A stretch of DNA of 14,510 bases, taken from positions 21,492-36,001 of the forward strand of contig MEZF01000061.1 in assembly GCA_001774245.1 (NCBI GenBank), read 5' to 3'. How positions within the stretch are numbered: the first letter of the stretch is position 1; each line of letters opens with the position of its first letter. The notes beneath the pieces are model-generated. The model worked only from the letters and a program-made list of their open reading frames with translations. It had not been told where the DNA came from and made no database searches. This document shows, one piece after another, positions 7,641-13,220 of this stretch. The translations under genes and the position numbers were made by a program. The DNA comes from Candidatus Bathyarchaeota archaeon RBG_13_52_12 (GTDB lineage: Archaea; Thermoproteota; Bathyarchaeia; TCS64).

Positions 7641-7674
7641 ACCTCACATCTTGAGTTGATTTATGGTATTTAAT
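7641..7674 (-). promoter_or_regulatory. Promoter and ribosome-binding site of fbp
   Basis: The minus strand carries two overlapping TATA-like boxes, ATTAAATAC (7666-7674) and CCATAAATC (7658-7666), then GAGGT (7641-7645) 8 nt before ATG 7632. GAGGT pairs with the conserved 3' end of archaeal 16S rRNA. This is one of the few genes here with a clear Shine-Dalgarno site, and it decides the start codon. Confidence 0.55.
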
Positions 7675-7721
7675 GATTGGTTTCCACGCGCGGTTGAAGC
7701 AGGGCGAGGTGTTCGAGTGGG

Positions 7722-8099
7722 CTAGTCGTGCACCTCCGGCTTGATGTCCACTATGGGTGAGCCCTCAAATGCGTCAAGGCCGTAGACTAGGAGCCTATTA
7801 CCCTCTATGTTTAGGAGGTCGACGGTCGTGAGGCCGATAGGGTTGGGGCGGTGGGGGCTATGTGAGGCGAAGACGCCCCTCTCCTCGGTTGCGCCGTGGC
7901 GCCTGGGAATGACGCGCAGAGTCGCCCTCTGGGCGTGATTATCGGCCTCATGGAGCCAGTACAGAATGTAGAGGCGCTTATACGCGTCGAGCCCAGCCAG
8001 TCCTGAGGCGTACTCCGGGTATATGGCTAAAGTGGAGTAGTCCCCCTCGACCTTTTCGACTATGCCGATGAAGTCAATGGTGCCGCTCAAATCAACCAA
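7722..8099 (-). CDS. trmO: TrmO-like tRNA methyltransferase (TsaA/UPF0066 family)
   Basis: A 125-residue compact member of the TrmO/YaeB family, whose bacterial member N6-methylates the t6A37 base of some tRNAs using S-adenosylmethionine. The family signature is complete: GVFASHSPHRPNPIGLTTVDLL (the SAM-binding segment, about 75-96) and YGLDAFEGSPIVDIKP near the C-terminus, plus GLDAYKRLYILYWLHEAD in the middle. The Escherichia coli protein is about 235 residues; archaeal members commonly lack the C-terminal extension, as here. The start is TTG 8099, supported by a TATA-like box 24 nt upstream that would give a leaderless message; there is no suitable ATG near the N-terminus. It lies upstream of fbp on the same strand with 89 bp between them and a separate fbp promoter. 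The methylation target in archaea is inferred from the family only. Confidence 0.88.
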   Translation of the reverse strand: MVDLSGTIDFIGIVEKVEGDYSTLAIYPEYASGLAGLDAYKRLYILYWLHEADNHAQRATLRVIPRRHGATEERGVFASHSPHRPNPIGLTTVDLLNIEGNRLLVYGLDAFEGSPIVDIKPEVHD

Positions 8100-8118
8100 G
8101 ACCCAATTGGCTCCCAGC

Positions 8119-8127
8119 TTATTTACT
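8119..8127 (-). promoter_or_regulatory. TATA-like box of the trmO-like gene
   Basis: The minus strand reads AGTAAATAAGC around this position. Its centre is about 24 nt upstream of the TTG start at 8099, the spacing expected from an archaeal TATA box to the transcription start. The message would therefore be leaderless, which supports the unusual TTG start. Confidence 0.45.
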
Positions 8128-8208
8128 GCTTACTCAAGCCAGCGAAGTACACATGACACACGGGAACAGTTTCATATCCCATCATGAGGCTAGTTCCCTT
8201 GATGGCTT

Positions 8209-9357
8209 ATGGGTAGAGTCTCTATAGTAAGGAGCGCCAAGGCTCCTAAGGACGCGGAGATAAAGGGGCTCGTGAAGAAGTCAATAGACCTGGTAGGCGG
8301 GCTTGGTAGCGTCGTGAAGAAAGGCGACGTCGTAGCGCTGAAGCCTAATGTCGTGACCGGACGCGTCTCAAAGCCCGGCGTCCTCACGGATAAGAGGATC
8401 ATCGAGGCGATGATCACGTTGTGCCAGGAAGCCGGAGCCAGCGAGGTACAGGTTGTCGAAGGATCAGGCTACTTCACCCCAACCGACGAGGCGCTGGAGA
8501 AGAGCGGAGTCAAGGCCGCCGCCGAGGCACTCGGCGCTAGCGTCGTCAACGTGGATAAGGACGAGCTCATCGAGATCCCAGTCCCCGGTCACATTATCAT
8601 CGATAAGATACAAGTCTCTAAGTCCTTCATGGGGGCAGATGTCAGGATCAATATGCCTGTGATGAAGACCCACGACCAGCTCCTCGTCACCCTAGGCGTC
8701 AAGAACTTGAAGGGGGTCATCCCGAAGACTTGGAAGAGGATCTTCCACAGGATCGGCTTGGTGAAGGCCGTCGTGGACCTGAGTAGAGTGGTGCCAATTG
8801 ACCTCACGGTCCTCGACGCTGTCAACGCGATGGAGGGCCTCGGTCCTAGCTTCGGAGAGGTCGTCCCACTCAACACCCTCATGGCATCTAAGGACCTTTG
8901 GAGCCTAGACCTGGCTGCGAGTAGGGTGATGGGCTTCGACGTCGAGGAGCTGGATTACCTCAAGGAGGGACTAAGAATTGGCCTTTTTGACCCGAAGAAG
9001 TTAGAGATAGTTGGGGAGCCTATAGAGAAGGTGGCGAGGAAGTTTAAGAGACCGCCTACCGACCTCGAGTTCGGCGAAGGCATCACTGTGATCAGCGATG
9101 GTGCCTGCAGCGCTTGCAGAGGCACGATCCACAGTATTGTCTATGACCTCGAGCAGATGAAGAAGATGGGTGAAATCAGGGATCTCTTCATAGTTGTGGG
9201 CGCTAACGCGAAGGTGCCGAAGGGACTAAAGAATACCCCGATAGTTATGGGGACGTGCCTTAAGGCGCAGGAGGAGGAGGGCTGTTACGTAGTGGGTTGC
9301 CCGCCCAACAACGACCAGATGCTCGCCGCGATAAGGAAGGTCTGCAAGCTAGCCTAG
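8209..9357 (+). CDS. DUF362 family protein with cysteine-containing C-terminal domain
   Basis: A 382-residue conserved protein of unknown function. The DUF362 core occupies about residues 1-250, with the recurring blocks VALKPNVV (42-49), VVEGSGYF, RINMPVMKTH (146-155), TLGVKNLKGVIP (161-172) and DAVNAMEGLGP (203-213). The C-terminal part (290-382) has C300-x2-C303, then C350, C359, C364 (in VVGCPPNND) and C379, a possible metal or Fe-S site but not a standard ferredoxin motif. No signal peptide or membrane helix is seen, so it is probably cytoplasmic. It is divergent from the trmO-like gene across 109 bp, where the best plus-strand TATA-like stretch is the weak TTTCATAT at about 8170. The start is the first ATG of the frame. 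Family assignment is firm; biochemical role is not known to me. Confidence 0.85.
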   Translation: MGRVSIVRSAKAPKDAEIKGLVKKSIDLVGGLGSVVKKGDVVALKPNVVTGRVSKPGVLTDKRIIEAMITLCQEAGASEVQVVEGSGYFTPTDEALEKSGVKAAAEALGASVVNVDKDELIEIPVPGHIIIDKIQVSKSFMGADVRINMPVMKTHDQLLVTLGVKNLKGVIPKTWKRIFHRIGLVKAVVDLSRVVPIDLTVLDAVNAMEGLGPSFGEVVPLNTLMASKDLWSLDLAASRVMGFDVEELDYLKEGLRIGLFDPKKLEIVGEPIEKVARKFKRPPTDLEFGEGITVISDGACSACRGTIHSIVYDLEQMKKMGEIRDLFIVVGANAKVPKGLKNTPIVMGTCLKAQEEEGCYVVGCPPNNDQMLAAIRKVCKLA

Positions 9358-9367
9358 TCCGCCTCTC

Positions 9368-9375
9368 TTTTAAGC
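9368..9375 (+). promoter_or_regulatory. TATA-like box of the first HD-domain gene
   Basis: TTTTAAGC lies with its centre about 26 nt upstream of ATG 9397, so transcription should begin at or next to the start codon. The T-rich stretch after it (ATTTTCTTTT, 9386-9395) lies 28 nt past the stop of the DUF362 gene and could also end that transcript. Confidence 0.5.
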
Positions 9376-9396
9376 TTCAACACCTATTTTCTTTTG

Positions 9397-9897
9397 ATGG
9401 CGGGGATCACCGAGGGGGAAGCCTACCGCTTACTGGAGGGCTCCAGCAAGTTCTTCCACTCAGTCCTAGTAGCCAAAATTATGGAGGTCCTCGCCCCCGG
9501 GTTCGCCGCGGCCCCGCAGGACTGGAGTCTCGTCGGTCTTCTCCACGACCTGGACCAAGACGCGACCGAGGACGAGCCTGCCACCCACGGGCACAGGACA
9601 GCCGAGATGCTGGCGGGTAGGCTACCAGAAACCAGCCTACACGCGATAAAGTCCCATGACTATAGGTCAGGGGTTAAACCCATCACTGTGCTGGACAGGG
9701 CGCTAATCTTCGCAGATAACCTCGCCATACTCATCGAGAACCAAGGGCTGAAGACCCCATGCACGCCCACCGTACTCTTCGATGCGGTCAGAAAGGAGTG
9801 TCAGGACAAGCCCTGGATAGCAGAGAACGTACTCGGGTTCGCGGAGCGCGAGGGGCTTGCGATCTGGGACGTCGTAAACAAGATCAACCCCAGTTAG
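9397..9897 (+). CDS. HD-domain metal-dependent phosphohydrolase, small
   Basis: A 166-residue HD-superfamily protein of unknown substrate. The metal-binding pattern is visible: H21 (KFFHS), H50-D51 (GLLHDLDQD), H64/H66 (THGHRTAEML), H87-D88 (KSHDYR) and D107 in the segment DRALIFADNLA. The run of extra His/Asp residues suggests a two-metal HD site, like the small stand-alone archaeal and bacterial HDIG-type hydrolases. I prefer ATG 9397 to the in-frame TTG 9394 one codon earlier because the TATA-like box at 9368-9375 is correctly spaced for a leaderless message from it. It sits 39 bp after the DUF362 gene and 77 bp before the DUF3795 gene, each with its own promoter, so there is no tight operon. 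It is different in sequence from the HD protein at 10450. Confidence 0.82.
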   Translation: MAGITEGEAYRLLEGSSKFFHSVLVAKIMEVLAPGFAAAPQDWSLVGLLHDLDQDATEDEPATHGHRTAEMLAGRLPETSLHAIKSHDYRSGVKPITVLDRALIFADNLAILIENQGLKTPCTPTVLFDAVRKECQDKPWIAENVLGFAEREGLAIWDVVNKINPS

Positions 9898-9899
9898 TC

Positions 9900-9904
9900 T
9901 TTTT
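9900..9904 (+). terminator. Oligo-T terminator after the first HD gene
   Basis: A run of five T starts three bases after the TAG stop at 9895-9897, with no stem-loop before it. Short T-runs alone are enough for archaeal termination. The next gene has its own TATA box, which fits transcription ending here. Confidence 0.35.
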
Positions 9905-9944
9905 CCAACCAGAACTCACCAGGGTCTCTGTGGGAACCAGCCCG

Positions 9945-9955
9945 CTTTTATTAAG
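9945..9955 (+). promoter_or_regulatory. TATA-like box of the DUF3795 gene
   Basis: CTTTTATTAAG is centred about 26 nt upstream of ATG 9975, so the message is predicted to be leaderless. It is one of the clearest promoter elements in the window and it settles the start of the DUF3795 gene over the longer upstream open frame. Confidence 0.55.
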
Positions 9956-9974
9956 CGTTAACCGAGGAATACAC

Positions 9975-10427
9975 ATGACGAATAAGGACATGATAGGGCG
10001 CTGTGGGATATACTGCGGGGCATGCCCCATCTACAGGGGTACACGGGGCGACAGGGAGGCGCAAACCTTTGCACGAAACGTGTGGAAGACGCCCCCCAAC
10101 AGGATGACCTGCGATGGCTGTCACAATCTGAAGCCAGACTCGCACGGAGTCGACTGCCCACGCCGTGAATGTATGAACTCCAAGGGCTACGAGTACTGCA
10201 GCGAGTGCCCCGAATACGTCTCTGGTCAATGTGAAAAGTTCGAGAGCATGGACCGCTACTTCGTGAAGAAGGGGGAGAGCCTCCGCGAGAACCTAAGCAG
10301 GGTGACCTCAGGCAACACTGATTCCTGGCTCAAGGAACAGGGAGCTAAGTGGGTATGCCACTCCTGCGGGTCGCCAATATTCTGGGAAGAGAAGAAATGC
10401 CCACGATGCGGCAAACCCCTCAAATAG
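9975..10427 (+). CDS. DUF3795 cysteine-rich protein with C-terminal zinc ribbon
   Basis: A 150-residue protein. The N-terminal two thirds match DUF3795: RCGIYCGACPIY (C10, C14, C17), TCDGCHN (C46, C49), then C61, C66, and YCSECPEY with C75 and C78, then C86. About ten cysteines here suggest zinc or Fe-S binding. Residues 127-147 form a separate zinc ribbon: C128-x2-C131 ... C142-x2-C145, ending CGKPLK. The open frame extends back to 9759 through the preceding HD gene; ATG 9975 is the right start because the family begins at MIGRCGIYCG and a TATA box is correctly spaced. The downstream HD gene follows after 22 bp with no promoter between, so these two are probably co-transcribed. Function is unknown; a metal- or nucleic-acid-binding role is only suggested by the cysteines. 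Confidence 0.85.
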   Translation: MTNKDMIGRCGIYCGACPIYRGTRGDREAQTFARNVWKTPPNRMTCDGCHNLKPDSHGVDCPRRECMNSKGYEYCSECPEYVSGQCEKFESMDRYFVKKGESLRENLSRVTSGNTDSWLKEQGAKWVCHSCGSPIFWEEKKCPRCGKPLK

Positions 10428-10449
10428 CCAAGGAACCGGCATCCTATCC

Positions 10450-10995
10450 GTGGACTCCAACGGGCTCATAGACTTCATAACTGCGGCCGGCAAACTCAAG
10501 AAGCTGTCGAGGACGGGCTGGGTAGAGTGCGGTGTACCCGATTCAGAGTCGGTGGCCGACCACAGCTTCCGCGTTGCTCTTATCTCACTGGTATTAGCTG
10601 ACTTGAAGGGCCTTGATGCACTGAAGGCCGTACGGATGGCGCTACTCCACGACCTCGCCGAGGCGGAGACCGGTGATCTGACCCCTACACAAAAGCATAC
10701 GGACCTCGAGGGTTTCAAACACGCGGAAGATGTTGCAATGATGAGACTCCTCGAAAAGCTACCCGGGGATATTCGAGGGACTTACCGATCCGCGTGGCGA
10801 GAGTTCTCCGGCACTCTAACCGACGAGGCGAGGCTCGTCAGGGACGCGGACAAGCTGGAGATGGTGATCCAGGCATCCGAGTACCAGAAAGAGGGTGGTG
10901 ATAAAAGTATGTTTATGCGTTTTTGGCACGCGGAAATTAAAGGGGATGAGGCGAGGGAGATCCGTGACGCTGTAAGGACTCAGAAACCAGGATAG
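10450..10995 (+). CDS. HD-domain phosphohydrolase, YfbR/HDDC2-like (5'-deoxynucleotidase family)
   Basis: A 181-residue HD protein of the YfbR/HDDC2 group; characterised members remove the phosphate from deoxyribonucleoside 5'-monophosphates. Motifs: LIDFITAAGKLKKLSRTGW at the N-terminus, ESVADHSFRVALIS with H38, LLHDLAEAETGDLTP with H67-D68 and E71, and RDADKLEMVIQ with D132, giving the H...HD...D metal site. The start is GTG 10450; no ATG fits. It begins 22 bp after the DUF3795 stop and shares its transcript. A nucleotide-cleaning role (for example for dUMP or dCMP) is expected from the family, not demonstrated. No transmembrane or signal segments. The C-terminus is short and charged. Confidence 0.87.
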   Translation: MDSNGLIDFITAAGKLKKLSRTGWVECGVPDSESVADHSFRVALISLVLADLKGLDALKAVRMALLHDLAEAETGDLTPTQKHTDLEGFKHAEDVAMMRLLEKLPGDIRGTYRSAWREFSGTLTDEARLVRDADKLEMVIQASEYQKEGGDKSMFMRFWHAEIKGDEAREIRDAVRTQKPG

Positions 10996-11032
10996 AATCC
11001 ACTCGCGCTCACATCGAGTTCCATAGCGATCC

Positions 11033-11042
11033 AGATAAATTA
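11033..11042 (+). promoter_or_regulatory. TATA-like box of the frlD-like gene
   Basis: AGATAAATTA is centred about 33 nt upstream of ATG 11071, predicting a leader of only a few nucleotides. A second AT-rich stretch, GGTTTAAGG at 11054-11062, is too close to the start to serve as TATA box. No Shine-Dalgarno site is correctly placed. Confidence 0.4.
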
Positions 11043-11070
11043 GCCTGGAGAGAGGTTTAAGGGACTCGGA

Positions 11071-11877
11071 ATGAGGCTCCTCGCCATCGGGGACAACTGC
11101 ATTGATAACTACACAGAGCTGGGTAGGCGATTCCCAGGGGGGAATGCTCTCAACGTCGCCGTTTACGCCCACAGAATTTCAGGTGTCGAGGCCGACTACA
11201 TTGGCGTCGTGGGAGACGATGAGGCGGGTGACTTCTTGGTAGACCAGATGAGACGTGAGGGACTGGCGACAGACGGTGTCATTCGTCAACCAGGTGAATC
11301 CGCTGTTACCAACATTCTGATCCGCGGCGGTGACCGCGTTTTCGATAGCTACGTTGAGGGCGTCCAGAAAAACGCGAAATTTCCTGCGTCTCTACTCCCC
11401 AGGGTGAGGACCCACGACCTCGTCCACTACTCCATCTGGGGGTTCGGCAGGGAGCACATCCACGATATTAAACGAGACGGCCACCCCCTCCTTAGCTGTG
11501 ACTTTAGCAACCAGCTAGTGCACCAGGGCCTAGAGGTGATGCCATGGCTTGACTACAGCTTCTTCAGCGGTAAGGAACTCATTATGAAAGATTTGAAACC
11601 CGAGGAGAAGATCAGGGAACTTAAGGCGAAAACTTCGGGCATCGTAGTCATGACTCTTGGCGAGCACGGCTCTATCGTATTTAACGGGGATCGAATCTAT
11701 AGGGGAAAAGCGGAGCCCGTCGAGGTGATTGATACACTTGGTGCAGGTGACAGCTACATCGCTGCCTTCCTCTGCTCGAGGCTGAAGGGTTCATCGATAC
11801 CCGATGCCATAAAGGAGGGACACAGGGCGGCCACTGAGACCTGTAAACGTCTAGGTGGATGGGGTGGCCCTCAATAA
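11071..11877 (+). CDS. frlD: PfkB-family sugar kinase, fructoselysine 6-kinase (FrlD)-like
   Basis: ATP-dependent ribokinase-family kinase, 268 residues (Escherichia coli FrlD is about 261). FrlD phosphorylates fructoselysine, the Amadori product of glucose and lysine, on its 6-hydroxyl. Similarity to FrlD as I know it runs along the whole chain, beyond general PfkB features: IGDNCIDNYTELGRRFPGGN (6-25), LNVAVYAHR, VGDDEAG, DRVFDSYVEGV (88-98), HYSIWGFG, CDFSNQ, VVMTLGEHGSIVFNGD (192-207), and the PfkB catalytic signature DTLGAGDSYIAAFLC with anion hole GAGD (224-227) and base D227. The FrlB-like deglycase lies at 13221-14240 on the other strand, supporting the assignment. Other glycated amines, or a different keto-sugar, remain possible substrates. 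No transporter or epimerase (FrlA, FrlC) is in the window. Confidence 0.8.
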   Translation: MRLLAIGDNCIDNYTELGRRFPGGNALNVAVYAHRISGVEADYIGVVGDDEAGDFLVDQMRREGLATDGVIRQPGESAVTNILIRGGDRVFDSYVEGVQKNAKFPASLLPRVRTHDLVHYSIWGFGREHIHDIKRDGHPLLSCDFSNQLVHQGLEVMPWLDYSFFSGKELIMKDLKPEEKIRELKAKTSGIVVMTLGEHGSIVFNGDRIYRGKAEPVEVIDTLGAGDSYIAAFLCSRLKGSSIPDAIKEGHRAATETCKRLGGWGGPQ

Positions 11878-11985
11878 GTGAGATAATCTACACGGTTTGC
11901 GCGCGCGAGGCGCTTAAATGTACCAGCGTACCATGAACAGCAGCGTCGACGCGCCGAGTTTAAAGCTGAGCGATAGAAGTTAAGT

Positions 11986-11994
11986 AATATAAAA
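11986..11994 (+). promoter_or_regulatory. TATA-like box upstream of the 94-residue orphan gene
   Basis: AATATAAAA is the strongest of three AT-rich boxes in the 161-bp gap after the kinase gene; the others are GCTTAAATG near 11912-11920 and GTTTAAAGC near 11958-11966. The expected transcription start would be about 12016, leaving a leader of about 23 nt before ATG 12039. What the two upstream boxes do is not clear. Confidence 0.45.
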
Positions 11995-12038
11995 CAGCAG
12001 GTTCAAGAACTAGGGTCGTAGATTGCAGAGTGGTCCAC

Positions 12039-12323
12039 ATGGAGCGCCACTTTGGAAGTGCGTATCAGCGCTACGCTAACTACTGTCATGAGCGAGGCAT
12101 AGATGAGAATGAGGCCGTAATCGCGATGACGGTGGCATGTCACATTAACGACCTGCACATCATAGAGAAGCGGGGGCGCAGCGCGGGCACGCTAAGCAGA
12201 GAGCCGTGCCAGATCCTGCAAGGGGCGGGCGTTCTGAACGTGGGGATGGGCAGCCAGTCGAGCTGGGTCGATTGGGGGAAGGTCAGATATTACTTAGATG
12301 TCAGCGAGAGGCTTAGGAAGTAG
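12039..12323 (+). CDS. Small protein of unknown function
   Basis: I do not recognise this 94-residue protein. It is soluble and mixed charge, with an aromatic and helical first half (MERHFGSAYQRYANYCHERG, then ENEAVIAMTVACHINDLHII), a central basic patch (EKRGRSAG), and a Gly/Ser/Trp-rich segment (VGMGSQSSWVDWG) before a helical end (YYLDVSERLRK). Cysteines at 16, 34 and 57 are single and do not form a CxxC motif; His residues neighbour two of them (17, 35). There is no signal peptide or membrane helix. ATG 12039 is preferred; GTG 12030 three codons earlier is in frame. A good TATA-like box 50 nt upstream and the absence of any better frame on either strand support a real gene. It lies between the frlD-like and Fe-S genes and shares no evident operon with either. 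Confidence 0.55.
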   Translation: MERHFGSAYQRYANYCHERGIDENEAVIAMTVACHINDLHIIEKRGRSAGTLSREPCQILQGAGVLNVGMGSQSSWVDWGKVRYYLDVSERLRK

Positions 12324-12419
12324 AGTCCCTACCGCATAGCGAACCAATCAAGTACCATTGTTTGAGTATCCGGAGACACTACAATTTGTCCCTGATCACA
12401 CGAAGTCTCTATTTGCACG

Positions 12420-13091
12420 CTACTGAAGTTGAATTAGAGAAATTGCCTTTGACGGACATGAGCTGACGCAAAGGCCACATCCGAAGCACAGGTCCTTATC
12501 ATAATCGAGCTTTCCATCCACTACCTTCCTTGCCCCGAAGTGGCAGCAATCAACGCAAGCTCCACATGCGTTACAGTTTGCGAAGTCCGTGATGGTCGTT
12601 GCGATTGATTTCACTAGGTGAATATCCTTTCCAAGCTTTAGACTCACGCCAAGGGTGCCGCAGCAACAGGAGCAGCAGTTGCAGATGAAGTTTACACCCT
12701 CAGGTTTAGGGGTGTCGGTCCTAATGTAGGCCATAGGTATCAATCCAGCATCATGCGCCTTCTCCTCGATCCTCAGAGCCTCATCAGCGGAGACCTCACG
12801 CGATGAGCCCTTCAATATGCTCATCTCAGCTGCGTCATTGAGCATCAGGCAATTATCGACTGGAGCATCACAGTGCTTCCGTTTAACCCGGCATACGCAA
12901 TCCTTCACAGACAACTTGCTGGCTTTGTCTATGTACCGCTTAACGTGGTCGAGGTTGAGCACCGTGTTGTTCAATTTTATCTCCTCGTAGATTGGCAATG
13001 CGATGCCTGCTGCGATGTGTTTCGAGTCCTCCATTGCAGCCTTCATGTCTGAATCGTCTACGAACGGTGAACCTCTGTATCTAGGAACCAT
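12420..13091 (-). CDS. Cysteine-rich 4Fe-4S protein with C-terminal two-cluster ferredoxin domain
   Basis: A 223-residue Fe-S protein. The C-terminus (about 170-223) is a two-cluster ferredoxin: C173-x2-C176-x2-C179-x3-C183 (with an extra C182) and C202-x2-C205-x2-C208-x3-C212 followed by Pro. Ahead of it lie DCVCR (C65, C67), C74 in KHCDAP, C81 in DNC, and the dense block ICNCCSCCCG (C137-C144). That order, CxCR / CD-P-x-x-x-C / CNCCxCCC / ferredoxin, matches a widespread anaerobe family of unknown role, whose members often carry a longer N-terminal part than this one. Family members are probably redox proteins. The start, ATG 13091, has the TATA-like box AGATATAC (13113-13120) about 25 nt upstream, so the short N-terminus looks genuine. 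It faces the orphan gene and follows the FrlB-like gene on the same strand after 129 bp. Confidence 0.82.
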   Translation of the reverse strand: MVPRYRGSPFVDDSDMKAAMEDSKHIAAGIALPIYEEIKLNNTVLNLDHVKRYIDKASKLSVKDCVCRVKRKHCDAPVDNCLMLNDAAEMSILKGSSREVSADEALRIEEKAHDAGLIPMAYIRTDTPKPEGVNFICNCCSCCCGTLGVSLKLGKDIHLVKSIATTITDFANCNACGACVDCCHFGARKVVDGKLDYDKDLCFGCGLCVSSCPSKAISLIQLQ

Positions 13092-13112
13092 GTCTCGAAA
13101 CGCTCTCCCTGA

Positions 13113-13127
13113 GTATATCTAATTTAA
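13113..13127 (-). promoter_or_regulatory. TATA-like element of the cysteine-rich Fe-S gene
   Basis: The minus strand reads TTAAATTAGATATAC. The AGATATAC part (13113-13120) is centred about 25 nt upstream of ATG 13091, which predicts a leaderless transcript beginning at the start codon. The overlapping TTAAATTA would start it about six bases earlier. Either way the gene has its own promoter, separate from the FrlB-like gene upstream. Confidence 0.5.
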
Positions 13128-13220
13128 CATCAACTGTTATTCTTTGTTCTGGGTGTACTCTTTCATTTTATGATATACGAGCCATTCAGCATCGCGCACG
13201 GGAAAGATGACATTATTCGA

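Noticed and set aside
9759..9974. N-terminal extension of the DUF3795 protein
   Set aside because: The extension is out-of-frame reading of the preceding HD gene; the family start and a spaced TATA box point to ATG 9975.
11918..11983. 21-codon plus-strand frame between the kinase and orphan genes
   Set aside because: It has an ATG and a TAA and a TATA-like box overlaps it, but frames this short occur by chance and nothing in the peptide is recognisable.
11999..12013. GGTTCAAG stretch resembling a tRNA T-arm
   Set aside because: The bases around it do not form a T-stem, and no acceptor or anticodon stem can be drawn upstream.
12324..12419. Gap between the orphan gene and the Fe-S gene as possible RNA gene or terminator
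   Set aside because: I find no stem-loop with a T-run and no conserved RNA signature; it appears to be a plain convergent spacer.
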